64,000 nt of DNA. Source: Allostreptomyces psammosilenae. Its GTDB lineage: Bacteria > Actinomycetota > Actinomycetes > Streptomycetales > Streptomycetaceae. A program made the translations under genes and the position numbers. The stretch covers positions 630,001 through 694,000 of the forward strand of contig NZ_JACBZD010000002.1 of the NCBI RefSeq assembly GCF_013407765.1, in the 5' to 3' direction. The notes beneath the pieces are model-generated. The model ran no database searches. It had not been told where the DNA came from and saw only the letters and a program-made list of their open reading frames with translations. This document shows positions 45,039 through 54,600 of this stretch, piece by piece (position 1 is the stretch's first letter; every line of letters starts with the position of its first letter).

Positions 45039-45620
45039 TCAGGTTCTGCGGGGCGGGGTGAGCTTGTCGAGGTCGAGGCTGATCTCGAAGGGCACCGGGC
45101 GCCGGAGCGACCCCCGGAAGATTCCGGCGGGCGCGTAGGCGCGGGTCGGTTCGTCGAGCTCGTAGACGTGGACCACGGGCGAGCCGTCCTCGTCTTCGAT
45201 GCACCAGTAGTGCGGGATACCGGCTTCCGCGTACTTGCGGAGCTTGACGGTGCGGTCCCGGTGGGCGGACTCGGGGGAGACCACCTCGACGACGAGGCGG
45301 ACCTCGTCCGGTCCGAACCAGGTGCGGACGCTGTCGAAGTCGGCCGTCGTCACCAGAAGATCCGGCTCTGGCCGGTTGCGCTCGTCGAGTTTGATCGTCA
45401 TCTCGCGGCCGACCCTGACGTCGGCGGGAGCCCGCTCCATGAGGGCGACCGTCAGCCCGGTGACCAGCCGGCCGTGCCACGACCGCTGCGGGGACAGCCT
45501 GAAGACGAGGGCTCCGTCGATCAGTTCCGTGTGGCGGGGCGCCTCGGGAAGGCGGTCCAGATCCTCCGCGAACCAGCCTTCGGCGCGCGGCGGGCGCATC
45601 CAGTCGGGCAGTGCGGTCAT
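45039..45620 (-). CDS. Uma2-family (DUF820) restriction-endonuclease-like protein
   Basis: Protein of 193 residues with the PD-(D/E)xK fold of the Uma2 family. The entry segment is HTELIDGALVFRLSPQRSWHGRLV, the first acidic metal ligand is in RPEPDLLVTTADFD, and the core is RLVVEVVSPESAHRDRTVKLRKYAEAGIPHYWCIE. These proteins are extremely numerous in Streptomyces and cyanobacteria; their DNA targets are unknown. The start is ATG 45618-45620, 6 nt after TACGGT (45627-45632), with no ribosome site. It is the first gene outside the right border of the island, and since such genes are often mobile it may or may not belong to the same variable locus. Confidence 0.88.
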   Translation of the reverse strand: MTALPDWMRPPRAEGWFAEDLDRLPEAPRHTELIDGALVFRLSPQRSWHGRLVTGLTVALMERAPADVRVGREMTIKLDERNRPEPDLLVTTADFDSVRTWFGPDEVRLVVEVVSPESAHRDRTVKLRKYAEAGIPHYWCIEDEDGSPVVHVYELDEPTRAYAPAGIFRGSLRRPVPFEISLDLDKLTPPRRT

Positions 45621-45791
45621 GGCTCGACCGTAGTGACTCGCGGAGGGCTGGACCACGAGATCGTTCGCGGGCCAGGCGATTTCGCGCCGGGGTGGTCCCG
45701 ACGGGCCACCGCCGGAGGTGGCTGCGCGGGTGGGGCGGAGTTGAGTATCCGTACTCATGCGCGGGGCGGCGGGGGCGGTGACCATGCCGGT

Positions 45792-46085
45792 ATGAGCGCA
45801 CCGATACCGAGTTCCCGCACGACGACGGCCTACTTCGCGCAGGCGGTCGCCTCCTTCATCGTCTCCGGCCTCGCCGTCGCCATCGGGGTCGCCTACCTGC
45901 CGGTGGACGCATGGGTCCGCGCCTTCCTCGGACTGGGGGCGCTGTACCTGGTGACCTCCTCGTTCACGCTGGCCAAGTGCGTCCGGGACCGCCAGGAGGA
46001 GAGCCAGGTCTCCACCCGCGTCGACCAGGCACGCCTGGACAAGCTGCTGACCGAGCACGACCCGTACCGGGTGGACGTGGGGTAG
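45792..46085 (+). CDS. YiaA/YiaB two-helix membrane protein
   Basis: Small inner membrane protein of 97 residues with two transmembrane helices: AYFAQAVASFIVSGLAVAIGVAYL and WVRAFLGLGALYLVTSSFTLA. A cytoplasmic tail ending VDQARLDKLLTEHDPYRVD follows. This is the PF05360-type pattern. Function is unknown. The start is ATG 45792; no ribosome site stands out. The gene is divergent from Uma2 with 171 bp between them. Confidence 0.88.
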   Translation: MSAPIPSSRTTTAYFAQAVASFIVSGLAVAIGVAYLPVDAWVRAFLGLGALYLVTSSFTLAKCVRDRQEESQVSTRVDQARLDKLLTEHDPYRVDVG

Positions 46086-46476
46086 GGGAGCCGGGCTGTT
46101 TGGCGCGCACATGCCGATAAGGGAGCCCAGGGGGACCCCCTATTTCTACGATTCCACGGTTTCTCGGCGTGCCGCAGCCCCCCAAATCGCGCCTGTGGAT
46201 AACTCGTCGGGCGGGGGCCATGGATTCCTGATGGATTGCATGGGCATGGACGGATTCCGGGAGAGCTGCGCCTGGATGGGGGAGGGGGCGGTGCGGCGGT
46301 CCGGGGGGGCGGGGCGGGACGGGAGCGGGGCGGGTCGGGGCCGGGGAGGGGGTGGAGTCCGGGGGCCTGGTGGGCCGTTCGTGGTGATCGGGGGGCGGGT
46401 ACGCATGGACGGCGCCGGGAGGGTTACCCGTGTCGGCCAGCAGTCGGGATGGCAGACACGGGAGAGGAGCGGGCGC
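46086..46476. other. G-run-rich intergenic region upstream of the SDR gene
   Basis: 391 bp. From about 46275 to 46400 the plus strand carries more than ten runs of four or more G, giving strong G-quadruplex potential on the coding strand of the SDR gene. TTATCCACA, a DnaA-box-like nonamer, occurs on the minus strand at 46194-46202. No gene is convincing, although TACGAT at about 46147 could be a -10 box. Confidence 0.5.
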
Positions 46477-47223
46477 GTGGAGAGCACGGTGCGGCTCAAC
46501 CTGGCCGGCAGGACGGCGCTGGTGACGGGGGGTGCGCGCGGCCTGGGGGCGGCGATCTGCCGTCGGCTGGCCGCCGCCGGCGCGGCCCTGTGGGTGCTGG
46601 ACGTCCGCCGTGAGCAGGCGGAGAAGCTCTGCCGGGAGCTGGTGGACGACGGCGCCCGGGCGCACCCCGTGCACGCCGACATCCGGGACGCCGGGGAGGT
46701 GGCCCGCATCGTGCGGGAGGTCCACGAGGAGGCCGGCGCGGTGGACGTCCTGGTGAACAACGCGGGGGTGGACGTCTCCAAGCCGATCGAGCACCTCACG
46801 GCCGAGGAGGCGGGCTTCGTGATCACCACGAACCTCCTCGGGCCGGTGCACCTGTGTCTGGAGGTGTACCGGCGGATGGTCCGCGCGGGCGGCGGCCACA
46901 TCGTGAACATCCTGTCCACGGCGGCGAACCGCACCTGGACCGAGGCCGGTCCCTACGCCGCCAGCAAGACGGGCCTGCGCGCCTTCACCCACACGCTGTT
47001 CCAGGAGGCGCAGCGGGACTGCGTCGGCGTCGGGGTCACCGGGGTGATCGCCGGCGGCATGGAGACGCCGTTCGTGACCGAGCGCTTCCCGGACGCGGAC
47101 ACCTCCAAGCTGCAGGACCCGGCCATCGTGGCGGAGACCGTGCTGTTCGCCCTCTCGGTGCCGGCCACCAGCGTGGTGCCGGAGCTGGTGGTGGTGCCGC
47201 GCACCGAGACGTCGTGGCCGTGA
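46477..47223 (+). CDS. Short-chain dehydrogenase/reductase
   Basis: NAD(P)-dependent oxidoreductase of 248 residues, classical SDR. The cofactor glycine motif is TGGARGLGAAI, then NNAGVDVS, the catalytic Ser in VNILSTAAN, and YAASKTGL with catalytic Tyr and Lys. The C-terminus MVVPRTETSWP-type end lacks a membrane segment. The start is GTG 46477 with GGAGAGGAG 7-8 nt upstream. The last codons are tandemly duplicated across the stop (47208-47234). The substrate is unknown. Confidence 0.9.
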   Translation: MESTVRLNLAGRTALVTGGARGLGAAICRRLAAAGAALWVLDVRREQAEKLCRELVDDGARAHPVHADIRDAGEVARIVREVHEEAGAVDVLVNNAGVDVSKPIEHLTAEEAGFVITTNLLGPVHLCLEVYRRMVRAGGGHIVNILSTAANRTWTEAGPYAASKTGLRAFTHTLFQEAQRDCVGVGVTGVIAGGMETPFVTERFPDADTSKLQDPAIVAETVLFALSVPATSVVPELVVVPRTETSWP

Positions 47224-47234
47224 CGTCGTGGCCG
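47208..47234. repeat. 14-bp tandem duplication across the SDR stop codon
   Basis: GACGTCGTGGCCG occurs at 47208-47220 (inside the gene) and 47222-47234 (after the TGA at 47221-47223). It resembles the duplication at the mutase gene end. Confidence 0.8.
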
Positions 47235-47358
47235 GGAGGGCTCCGGCCAGCCGGGACCCTCGGGCGGCCGGGACCGATCAGATCCGGCCAAGATCGAAAA
47301 AGTAGCGACAGAGACATGACAGCTGTGTGCGCCCGTCGGGGCGGGTGAGGGCACCGCC

Positions 47359-47364
47359 TAGGCT
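47359..47364 (+). promoter_or_regulatory. Leaderless-type -10 box of the NUDIX gene
   Basis: TAGGCT lies 7 nt before the ATG at 47372, with no ribosome binding site. Confidence 0.5.
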
Positions 47365-47371
47365 GGCGGGC

Positions 47372-47857
47372 ATGCCTGAACATCGGACCGGTCCCGAGGT
47401 CAGCCCGCCGGCGGCGCCGGCAGCCCGTGTGGTGGTGGCGGGGGCCCTGCTGCGCGGTGGCCGGTTGCTGGCCGCCCGCCGCAGCGCGCCGGCCGCGCTC
47501 GCCGGTGGCTGGGAGCTGCCCGGCGGCAAGGTGGAGCCGGACGAGCTGCCCGAGCAGGCGCTGGTGCGGGAGTTGCGCGAGGAACTGGGCGTGCTGGTGC
47601 GCCCGCTGCGCCGCCTGCCCGGCGCCTGGCCCATCCGGGCCGGCCTGGTGCTGCACGTGTGGACGGTGGAGCTGCTGGCCGGCGAGCCGGAGCCGCTGGA
47701 GGACCACAGCGAGGTGCGCTGGCTGGAGCCGGCCGAGGTGCCCCTCCTCGCCTGGCTGCCGCAGGACGTCGAGCCGGTGCGGCTGCTGCTCGCCGAACTG
47801 GGTGCCCCGGAGCACGCCCGCGCGCCGTTCGACTCGGTATTTCGCCCCGAACTGTAA
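47372..47857 (+). CDS. NUDIX hydrolase (MutT-like nucleotide pyrophosphohydrolase)
   Basis: Protein of 161 residues. The Nudix box reads GGKVEPDELPEQALVRELREELGV, with the REL-x-EE-x-G metal-binding core intact. The flanking VVAGALLRGGRLLAARRSAPAALAGGWELP and the later HVWTVELLAGEPEPLEDHSEVRWLEPAEVP are typical of MutT/CtpA-like sanitising enzymes that hydrolyse oxidised (deoxy)nucleoside triphosphates. Its substrate is inferred. The start is ATG 47372, 7 nt after TAGGCT (47359-47364), with no ribosome site. The gap of 163 bp to the next gene includes a rare AT-rich patch directly behind the stop (about 47855-47880). Confidence 0.9.
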   Translation: MPEHRTGPEVSPPAAPAARVVVAGALLRGGRLLAARRSAPAALAGGWELPGGKVEPDELPEQALVRELREELGVLVRPLRRLPGAWPIRAGLVLHVWTVELLAGEPEPLEDHSEVRWLEPAEVPLLAWLPQDVEPVRLLLAELGAPEHARAPFDSVFRPEL

Positions 47858-48019
47858 TAAAACAGGTAAATCAGTACATCCTGGAAGGCGAGCGGAGGGA
47901 CGGCGGGCGGCGCCGAGCGGTTCCGGACGCTCCGGATCGGACCTCGTCGCGGGACGACCGGCGCGAGGATGGCCGGCGGGCCCGGTACCACGAGGCGGAG
48001 GCGGAAAGGGGCACGGTCG

Positions 48020-50890
48020 ATGGACGAGCCGACCAGCCCGGATCCGGACCGCCCCGCGACGGCGCCCGTCCCCGCGACGGCGCCCGACTCCACGGAAACC
48101 GCCCCGGCGCACGCGGGGGCCGACCCCACGCCCGGACCGGCCCCGGCCCCCGACCCGGCCGCCGAATCCCGGCGGGAAGGGGGCCAGGGGTGGGCGCTGG
48201 AGACCCACCCGGAGAGCCAGTCCAGCCTGTTCAGCTTCGTGAACTTCGCCGTCGTGGTCTGCGACCCCCGAGGCCGGGTGGTGCTGTGGAGCCGGGCGGC
48301 CGAGGACCTCCTCGGCTGGCCGGCGCCGCTGATGATCGGCCGCAGGATCACCGAACTCATCCCCGTCACCATCGGCCCCGAGCAGGGCGGCGAGCTCCAG
48401 GACCTCATCCTGCGCACCGGCCACTGGAGCGGCACCTTCCCCATGCTGCACCGCGACGGCCGGGTGGTCCTCATCGAGTCCCGGGTGTCCCTCCTGGAGG
48501 ACGGCGACGGCAGCCCGCTGCTGCTCGCCGCCTTCGCCGAGGCCGCCGCCCTGCGCCGGGTCGAACACGACCTCGCCCTGCGCGACGGCCTGATCGAGTC
48601 GTCGCCGGTCGCCATCGGCTTCTACGACACCGACCTGCGCTTCATCTCGCTCAACCGGGCGATGGCCGACCTCACCGGCGCGCCGGTGGAGGACCACATC
48701 GGCCGCACGCTCAGCGAGGTGGTCGGCGACACCCCGCAGTCCCGCCGACTGCAGGCACTCCAGGCCCAGGTGGTGCGCACCGGTGAACCGGTCGTCGACC
48801 ACATCACCGAGGGGGCCGCCGCCCACCGGGGCGGCGAGTACCGCTCCGTCTCCTACCACCGCATCGACGACCAGCACGGCCGTCCGATCGGCGTGTCCGC
48901 GCTGATCCTGGACGTCACCGAACGCCAGCGGGCGATCCAGCGGGTGGAGGCGGCCCGGCGCCGGCTCGCCCTGCTCAACCAGATCGGGGCGCGGATCAGC
49001 GACCTGCTCGACGGCCGCCGGATCGCCCAGGAGCTGGCCTCCGCCCTCGTCCCGGCGCTCGCCGACCACACCGAGGTGCTGCTCTACCCCAGCGTCCCGG
49101 CCGGCGGGGACCTCCCCGAGCGGCCCGACCCCGGTGTGCGGCTGATCCAGTACGGCGCCGCCTCCGTCATCCGGGTCACCCCCGAGGAGCGGCGCGACCT
49201 CGCCGTCTGGCAGATGCTGGAGGACGACGGCCCGTTCTCCCGCACCATGCTCGGCGCCCGCCCCGAGGTGCTGCACGGCGTGGACAACGTCGTGCGGGAC
49301 TTCGGGGACTTCAGCGCCCGCGCGGACTACGCCCACCGGCACGAGGTCGACTCCATGGCCGTGCTGCCCCTGCGGGTGCGCGGCAGCGTGCTCGGGGTGC
49401 TGCTGGTCGGCCGCTCCCGGGGGCGGCGCCACCTGGACGAGGACGACGTGGCCTTCGCGATGGAGGTCGCCGACCGCGCCGCCACCGCCCTGGACAACGC
49501 CCGCCTGTACGCGCGCGAGCGGGACACCGCGCTCACCCTGCAGCGCAGCCTGCTGCCGCAGGCCGTGCCGCAGCCGATGGGCATGGAGATCGCCTACCGC
49601 TACGTGCCGGCCGCCGTCGGCGCCGAGGCCGGCGGCGACTGGTTCGACGTCATCGAGCTGCCGGGCGGACGGGTGGCGCTGGTGGTCGGCGACGTCACCG
49701 GTCACGGCCTGCGCGCCGCCGCCACCATGGGGCGGCTGCGGACGGCCGTGCGCACGCTGGCCGGGCTGGACCTGCCGCCCGACGAGGTGCTGCGCCACGT
49801 GCACGGACTCGTCGACGACCTGGCCCTGTCGCCGGACGAGGCGCTGCTCGCCACCTGCCTCTACGCCGTCTACGACCCGGCCACCCGGCGGTGCACCATG
49901 GCCCGGGCCGGCCACATGCCGCCGATCATCGTCGAGGGCCAGCCGACCCAGCGCTCCGTGGCCGACTGGGAGGACGCCTGGCCCGGCGGCTTCGGCCCGG
50001 CGACGCCCGGATCCGCAGCCCGGTCCGAGTCCGATCTCGGACCGCGCCCCGGAACGACCGACCGGGCCGGGCCGACCGACCGGGCCGGAACGGCGGGAGG
50101 GCCCGGGCCGGCGGCGGCCGGCGGCGAGGCGGCCGGAGTGGCCGGAGTGGCCGGAGGGGCCGGAGCGGCCGGAGGGGCCACCCCGTGCGGACCCGCCCCG
50201 GAGGGGACGAGCCACCCGACCACCCGGGAGGTGACCACGCCGGCGGGCGTGCCGCTGGGCGTCGGCGGCGTCCGGTTCGTCTCCGAGGAGATCGAGCTGG
50301 CGGACGGCAGCTGGCTGGTGCTCTACACCGACGGCCTGGTGGAGACCCGCGGCGAGGACCTGGTCACCGGGGTGCGGCGACTGCGGGACTGCCTGGAGCG
50401 CCCCTACGAGTCCATCGAGCAGGCCTGCGAGACCGTGCTCACCTCGCTGCGCCCCGGCCACCAGCCGAACGACGACACCGCGCTGCTGATCGCCCGGGTC
50501 GGCGGCCTGCCCGAGCACGCCATGGCCAGCTGGACCCTCGTCGTGGAGCCCCGGGTGGTCGGCCGCGCGCGCCGGCTGGTGCGGGACACCCTGGTCGAGT
50601 GGCGGCTGACCGTCCTGCTGGAGACCGCCGAACTGCTGGTCAGCGAACTGGTCACCAACGCGCTGCGGTACGCCGGCAGTCCGATCCTGCTGCGGATGCG
50701 GCGCGGCCGGACGCTGCTGGTGGAAGTCGGCGACCCGCTGCCGGACCCGCCCCGGGAACGCGCCACCTCCGAGCGCGACGAGGGCGGCCGGGGCATCCAG
50801 CTGGTCGCCGCGCTCTCCCGTGCCTGGGGGACCCGGTTCAGCGGGGCCGGCAAGGTGGTCTGGTTCGAACTGGACATGCCACGCCGTTAG
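48020..50890 (+). CDS. PAS-PAS-GAF-SpoIIE phosphatase-HATPase regulator
   Basis: Signalling protein of 956 residues. A Pro/Ala-rich start is followed by a PAS domain (about 70-180; VNFAVVVCDPRGRVVLWSRAAEDLLG), a second PAS (about 190-305; SSPVAIGFYDTDLRFISLNRAMADLTGA), a GAF domain (about 320-500) and a SpoIIE/PP2C domain (from about 525) with GGDWFDVI, VVGDVTGHGLRA, YTDGLVET and NDDTALLIA. The C-terminal HATPase (about 820-950) has LVSELVTNALRYAG and GGRGIQLV. An Ala/Gly-rich insert of about 85 residues (49990-50230) splits the phosphatase domain before its PLGVGG strand. The start is ATG 48020 with AAAGGGG 8 nt upstream. It probably senses small molecules or redox state and acts on anti-anti-sigma factors; no partner gene is adjacent. 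Confidence 0.92.
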   Translation: MDEPTSPDPDRPATAPVPATAPDSTETAPAHAGADPTPGPAPAPDPAAESRREGGQGWALETHPESQSSLFSFVNFAVVVCDPRGRVVLWSRAAEDLLGWPAPLMIGRRITELIPVTIGPEQGGELQDLILRTGHWSGTFPMLHRDGRVVLIESRVSLLEDGDGSPLLLAAFAEAAALRRVEHDLALRDGLIESSPVAIGFYDTDLRFISLNRAMADLTGAPVEDHIGRTLSEVVGDTPQSRRLQALQAQVVRTGEPVVDHITEGAAAHRGGEYRSVSYHRIDDQHGRPIGVSALILDVTERQRAIQRVEAARRRLALLNQIGARISDLLDGRRIAQELASALVPALADHTEVLLYPSVPAGGDLPERPDPGVRLIQYGAASVIRVTPEERRDLAVWQMLEDDGPFSRTMLGARPEVLHGVDNVVRDFGDFSARADYAHRHEVDSMAVLPLRVRGSVLGVLLVGRSRGRRHLDEDDVAFAMEVADRAATALDNARLYARERDTALTLQRSLLPQAVPQPMGMEIAYRYVPAAVGAEAGGDWFDVIELPGGRVALVVGDVTGHGLRAAATMGRLRTAVRTLAGLDLPPDEVLRHVHGLVDDLALSPDEALLATCLYAVYDPATRRCTMARAGHMPPIIVEGQPTQRSVADWEDAWPGGFGPATPGSAARSESDLGPRPGTTDRAGPTDRAGTAGGPGPAAAGGEAAGVAGVAGGAGAAGGATPCGPAPEGTSHPTTREVTTPAGVPLGVGGVRFVSEEIELADGSWLVLYTDGLVETRGEDLVTGVRRLRDCLERPYESIEQACETVLTSLRPGHQPNDDTALLIARVGGLPEHAMASWTLVVEPRVVGRARRLVRDTLVEWRLTVLLETAELLVSELVTNALRYAGSPILLRMRRGRTLLVEVGDPLPDPPRERATSERDEGGRGIQLVAALSRAWGTRFSGAGKVVWFELDMPRR

Positions 50891-51632
50891 ACCGACCCGG
50901 GACGCCCAGCGGCATCCCGCGGCGATCCGGGGGATCCAGGGCCCCACGGCCGCCCACGGGCCCGGCCCACGGAGCCGGCCCACCGGTGGTCGATGGACGC
51001 CCGACGGCGTCGGACCCCGGCCGGGCCGTGCGGGGCGGTACGGCCCGGGAGGTCCACGTGGCACGCCGGGCGCGGGGCGGCGCAGCGAGGCACGCCGGGC
51101 GCAACGGCCCGCACCCGGCGCGGCACGAAGGGTGCCGAGGCGGCCACGGTCGGGAAACGGGCCAGCCACGACGCGGACTCGCCGCGGCGACGGAACGGTC
51201 ACGAAGTGGCCGCGAAGCGGTGACGGCGCGGCGCGTCGGGCCGCCACCCGGGGGCCCGGGAGCGCCCCCGGCCGGCCAGCCGACCGCCCCCCGGGCCACC
51301 GCCCGGCCGTGCCGAACCCCCGTCCGACCTGGCACGCCGCATCCGGCGCGGCGCGCGCTGACGGCCCCTCCGGCCGCGCGGCGGGCCGCCGCAGAGGCGG
51401 CCGGCCCGGCCCGGCACCCCGCCGCCGACCGGGCGTCCACGCCACCGGTGCGCCGCGGCGACGGCGGCGGCCGCGCCGGGCCGCCCGACGCGGGCCGGAA
51501 TCGATCGGTTCCCGTCATCCCTGTGCGCCGCGCGGTGAATGATGAATACTCGACAGCGACCGGACACGTCGTGGTGGACGGCAGTGCCCGTCGAGGCGAC
51601 GGCGGACACTGGCGGCCAGAAGGGACGGAGCG
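50891..51632. other. Long intergenic region between the two phosphatase genes
   Basis: 742 bp, very GC-rich. I see no gene: frames on both strands are Arg/Ala/Pro-rich and lack domain patterns. A lower-GC patch at about 51530-51560 (TGAATACTC) is the likeliest promoter region for the downstream gene. Confidence 0.4.
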
Positions 51633-54600
51633 TTGAGCGAGGAGTCCGTGCGGCGAACCCCGCCGAGTGGGACCGGGCGTGCGCCCGGCCCGGCCGCCGC
51701 GTCGTCCGCGGCCCGCCCCAGGGGGACCGCCGGACGGGCACAGCCGCACTCCGCGGACCGGGTGACGCGCCCACAGTCGTCGCGCCCGGAGGGGGCGGCC
51801 GCCCAGGGCGGCGGCGAGATCCGCGCCGGGAGCACCGGCGCGGCCGCCGGCCCGGGCAACGAAACCGGCTCGGGCAACCACACCGGCCCCGGCGCCGGCC
51901 CCGCACAGGTGGCCAGATTGGGCGCGGCCACCGGCCCTGACGCCGGGCAGCCCGCCACCACCGCCGACGCCCTCCTCGGCCCGACCGTCAGCACCGACGG
52001 CGACCTGATCACCCGCGCCTCGCTGTGGGGCCACAGCGGCCCCGGCACGCTCTACGACCACGTCCGGATGGCCTCCTTCGCCCTCGACACCGACGGCCGC
52101 ATCGAGCACTGGAGCGACCGCGCCGCCGAACTGTTCGGCGCCAAGGCCGAGGAGGTGCTCGGCCGGGACCCGGTCGCCACCTTCGTCCCCGCCGAGCTGC
52201 GCCAGCGCGCCCGCGAACGCGTCGCCGAGGCCCGCGCCGGTGCCGGCTGGATCGGCACCGCCCCCTACCGCGACGCCTCCGGCGCCGAGGGCGTGGCCGA
52301 GCTGTACCTGATGCCCGCGCAGAACGCGGCCGGCGACGGCTCGGCCGTCTGCGTCGCCCTGGACGTCACCACGCTGCGCCGGGTGGAGACCGACCTGGTC
52401 GCCACCAACGCCCTGTTCGGCCAGGCGCCCATCGGCTTCGCCATCATCGACCCGCAGCTGCGGCTGGTCCGGGTGAACGAGCGCTTCGCCGAGATCACCG
52501 GCGTCCCCGCCGCCGCGCACGTCGGCCGCGCCGTGCGCGACCTGCTGGCCCCCTTCGAGGTGGACCGCGTCGAGGTGGCGCTGCGCCAGGTCGCCAAGTC
52601 CGGCACCCCGGTGCTGGACATGCCGGTCAGCATGCCGGTCGCCCCCGGCACCGGCCGGGCCGCCGCCCCCGCCGGCATCACCCGCCGCTACGCCGTCTCG
52701 CTGTACCGGCTGGACGCCGCCAGCGACCGCCCGATCGGCGTCGCCGCCCTGATCAACGACCTGCCGGGGCGGCAACCCGCCGAACGCGAGGCCGACTCCG
52801 CCCGCCGCAACCTCGCCCTGCTCAACGAGGCCGGCCGGCACATCGGCAGCACCCTGGACCTGGAGACCACCGCCCGCGAGCTGCTCGACGTGGCCGTCCC
52901 GCAGTTCTGCGACATCGCCGCCGTGGACCTGTACGAGGCCCTGCTGGTCGGCGGCGAGGTGACCGAGGCGGAGCGGGCCGACGGCTCCGCCACGCTGCGC
53001 CGCATGGCCGAGGCGTCCGCCCTCGGCCCGATCGGCCACCCCGGCGTGGCCCGCGACGACGACGGCCCGCGCTCGGTGGAGGCCGGAGGCACGCTCTGCT
53101 ACCCGCCCGGCTCGGCCTTCGGGCGGGCGCTGCGCACCGGCCGCGCCACCCGGCTCTCCTTCGACCACCCCTCGGCCGCCGTCCGCCCGTCCCCGGACCT
53201 CGGGTACGCCCCGGACCAGCCACCCGCCGCCCCGGCCGCCGACCCCCTGCTCGCCGGCCGGCTGCCGGCCACCACCCCGGCCCAGGCCACCACCCCGGCC
53301 CAGGCCGCCTCCCCCGAGCTGCTCCGCCGGGTCGGCGTCGGCCCCGGCGTGCACTCCACCCTGGTGGTGCCGCTGGTGGCCCGGGAGACCGTGCTCGGCC
53401 TCGCGCTGTTCTCCCGGGTGCGCGGCAGCGAGCCGTTCGACGCCCGGGACCGCGCCATGGGCGCGGAGCTCGCCAGCCGCGCCGCGGTCTGCATCGACAA
53501 CGCCAGGCTGTACCGGCGCGAGCACGAGCGCGCGCTGATCCTCCAGCGCAGCCTGCTGCCGCCGGGCGACGCCGAGCCCTCCGGCCTGGACATCGCCTGC
53601 CGCTACCTGCCCGGCAGCGCCTCCAGCGAGGTCGGCGGCGACTGGTTCGACGTGATCCCGCTGCCCGGGCACCGCACCGCGCTGGTGGTCGGCGACGTGG
53701 TCGGCCGCGGTCTCCAGGCCGCCGTCACCATGGGGCAGCTGCGCACCGCCGTGCGCACCCTGGCCATGCTGGACATGGAGCCGGCCGAGGTGCTGGGCGC
53801 CCTTGACGAGATCACCCGGGGGCTGAGCGGCGCCGACCGCACCGCCACCGCCGGCTCCGGCGACCCCACCGGGGAGATCGGCTGGAGCGAGAAGTACTTC
53901 GCCACCTGCGTCTACGCCGTCTACGACCCGGTCACCCGGCAGGCCACCATCGCCAACGCCGGCCACCTGCCGCCGGTGCTGGTGCAGGAGGGCGAGCCGC
54001 CGCTGATGCTGGACATCCCCGAGGGGCTGCCGCTCGGCGTCGGCGGCGAGCCGTTCGAGGAGGTCGTGGTGGAGCTGCCGCACGGCGCCCTGCTCGGCAT
54101 GTACACCGACGGCCTGGTGGAGTCCCGGGAGCACAGCCTGGAGGACGGCCTGGACGCGCTGCGCCGCGTGCTGGCCGACCCGGCGCCCTCCCTGGAGGAC
54201 GTCTGCGACCACGTGGTCGGCCGGCTCGCCGGGCACCACGGCGAGGACGACATCGCGCTGCTGATGGCCCGGGTGAAGTCGATCGGGGCCGACGGGGTGG
54301 GCGACTGGACGCTGCCGCCGGAGCTGACCTCGGTCGCCCGGGCGCGTGAGCTGACCCGCGACCGGCTGCGCGAGTGGGGCCTGGAGGACCTGGTGGACAC
54401 CGCGGAGCTGCTGGTCAGCGAGGTGGTGACGAACGCCCTGCGGCACGGCGACGGCTCGATCCGGCTGCGTCTGCTGCTCGACCGGACGCTGGTGTGCGAG
54501 GTGTGGGACGGCGCGCTGGCCCAGCCGAGGCAGCGTCGCGCCCGCGACACCGACGAGGGCGGGCGGGGCCTGCAGCTGGTCAGCATGCTGGCCGAACGCT

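Noticed and set aside
44743-45801. Minus-strand frame through the right end of the island, considered as an integrase or transposase
   Set aside because: It overlaps the Uma2 gene in another frame, is Arg/His/Pro-rich and has no recombinase motifs.
47036-51445. Very long open frame on the minus strand (over 1400 codons)
   Set aside because: It is antisense to SDR, NUDIX and phosphatase genes and has Arg/Pro/Gly/His-rich sequence without domains. In very GC-rich DNA the antisense frames lack stops.
50891-51632. Reading frames in the gap between the two large phosphatase genes
   Set aside because: All are Arg/Ala/Pro-rich on both strands with no domain pattern and no usable start sites.
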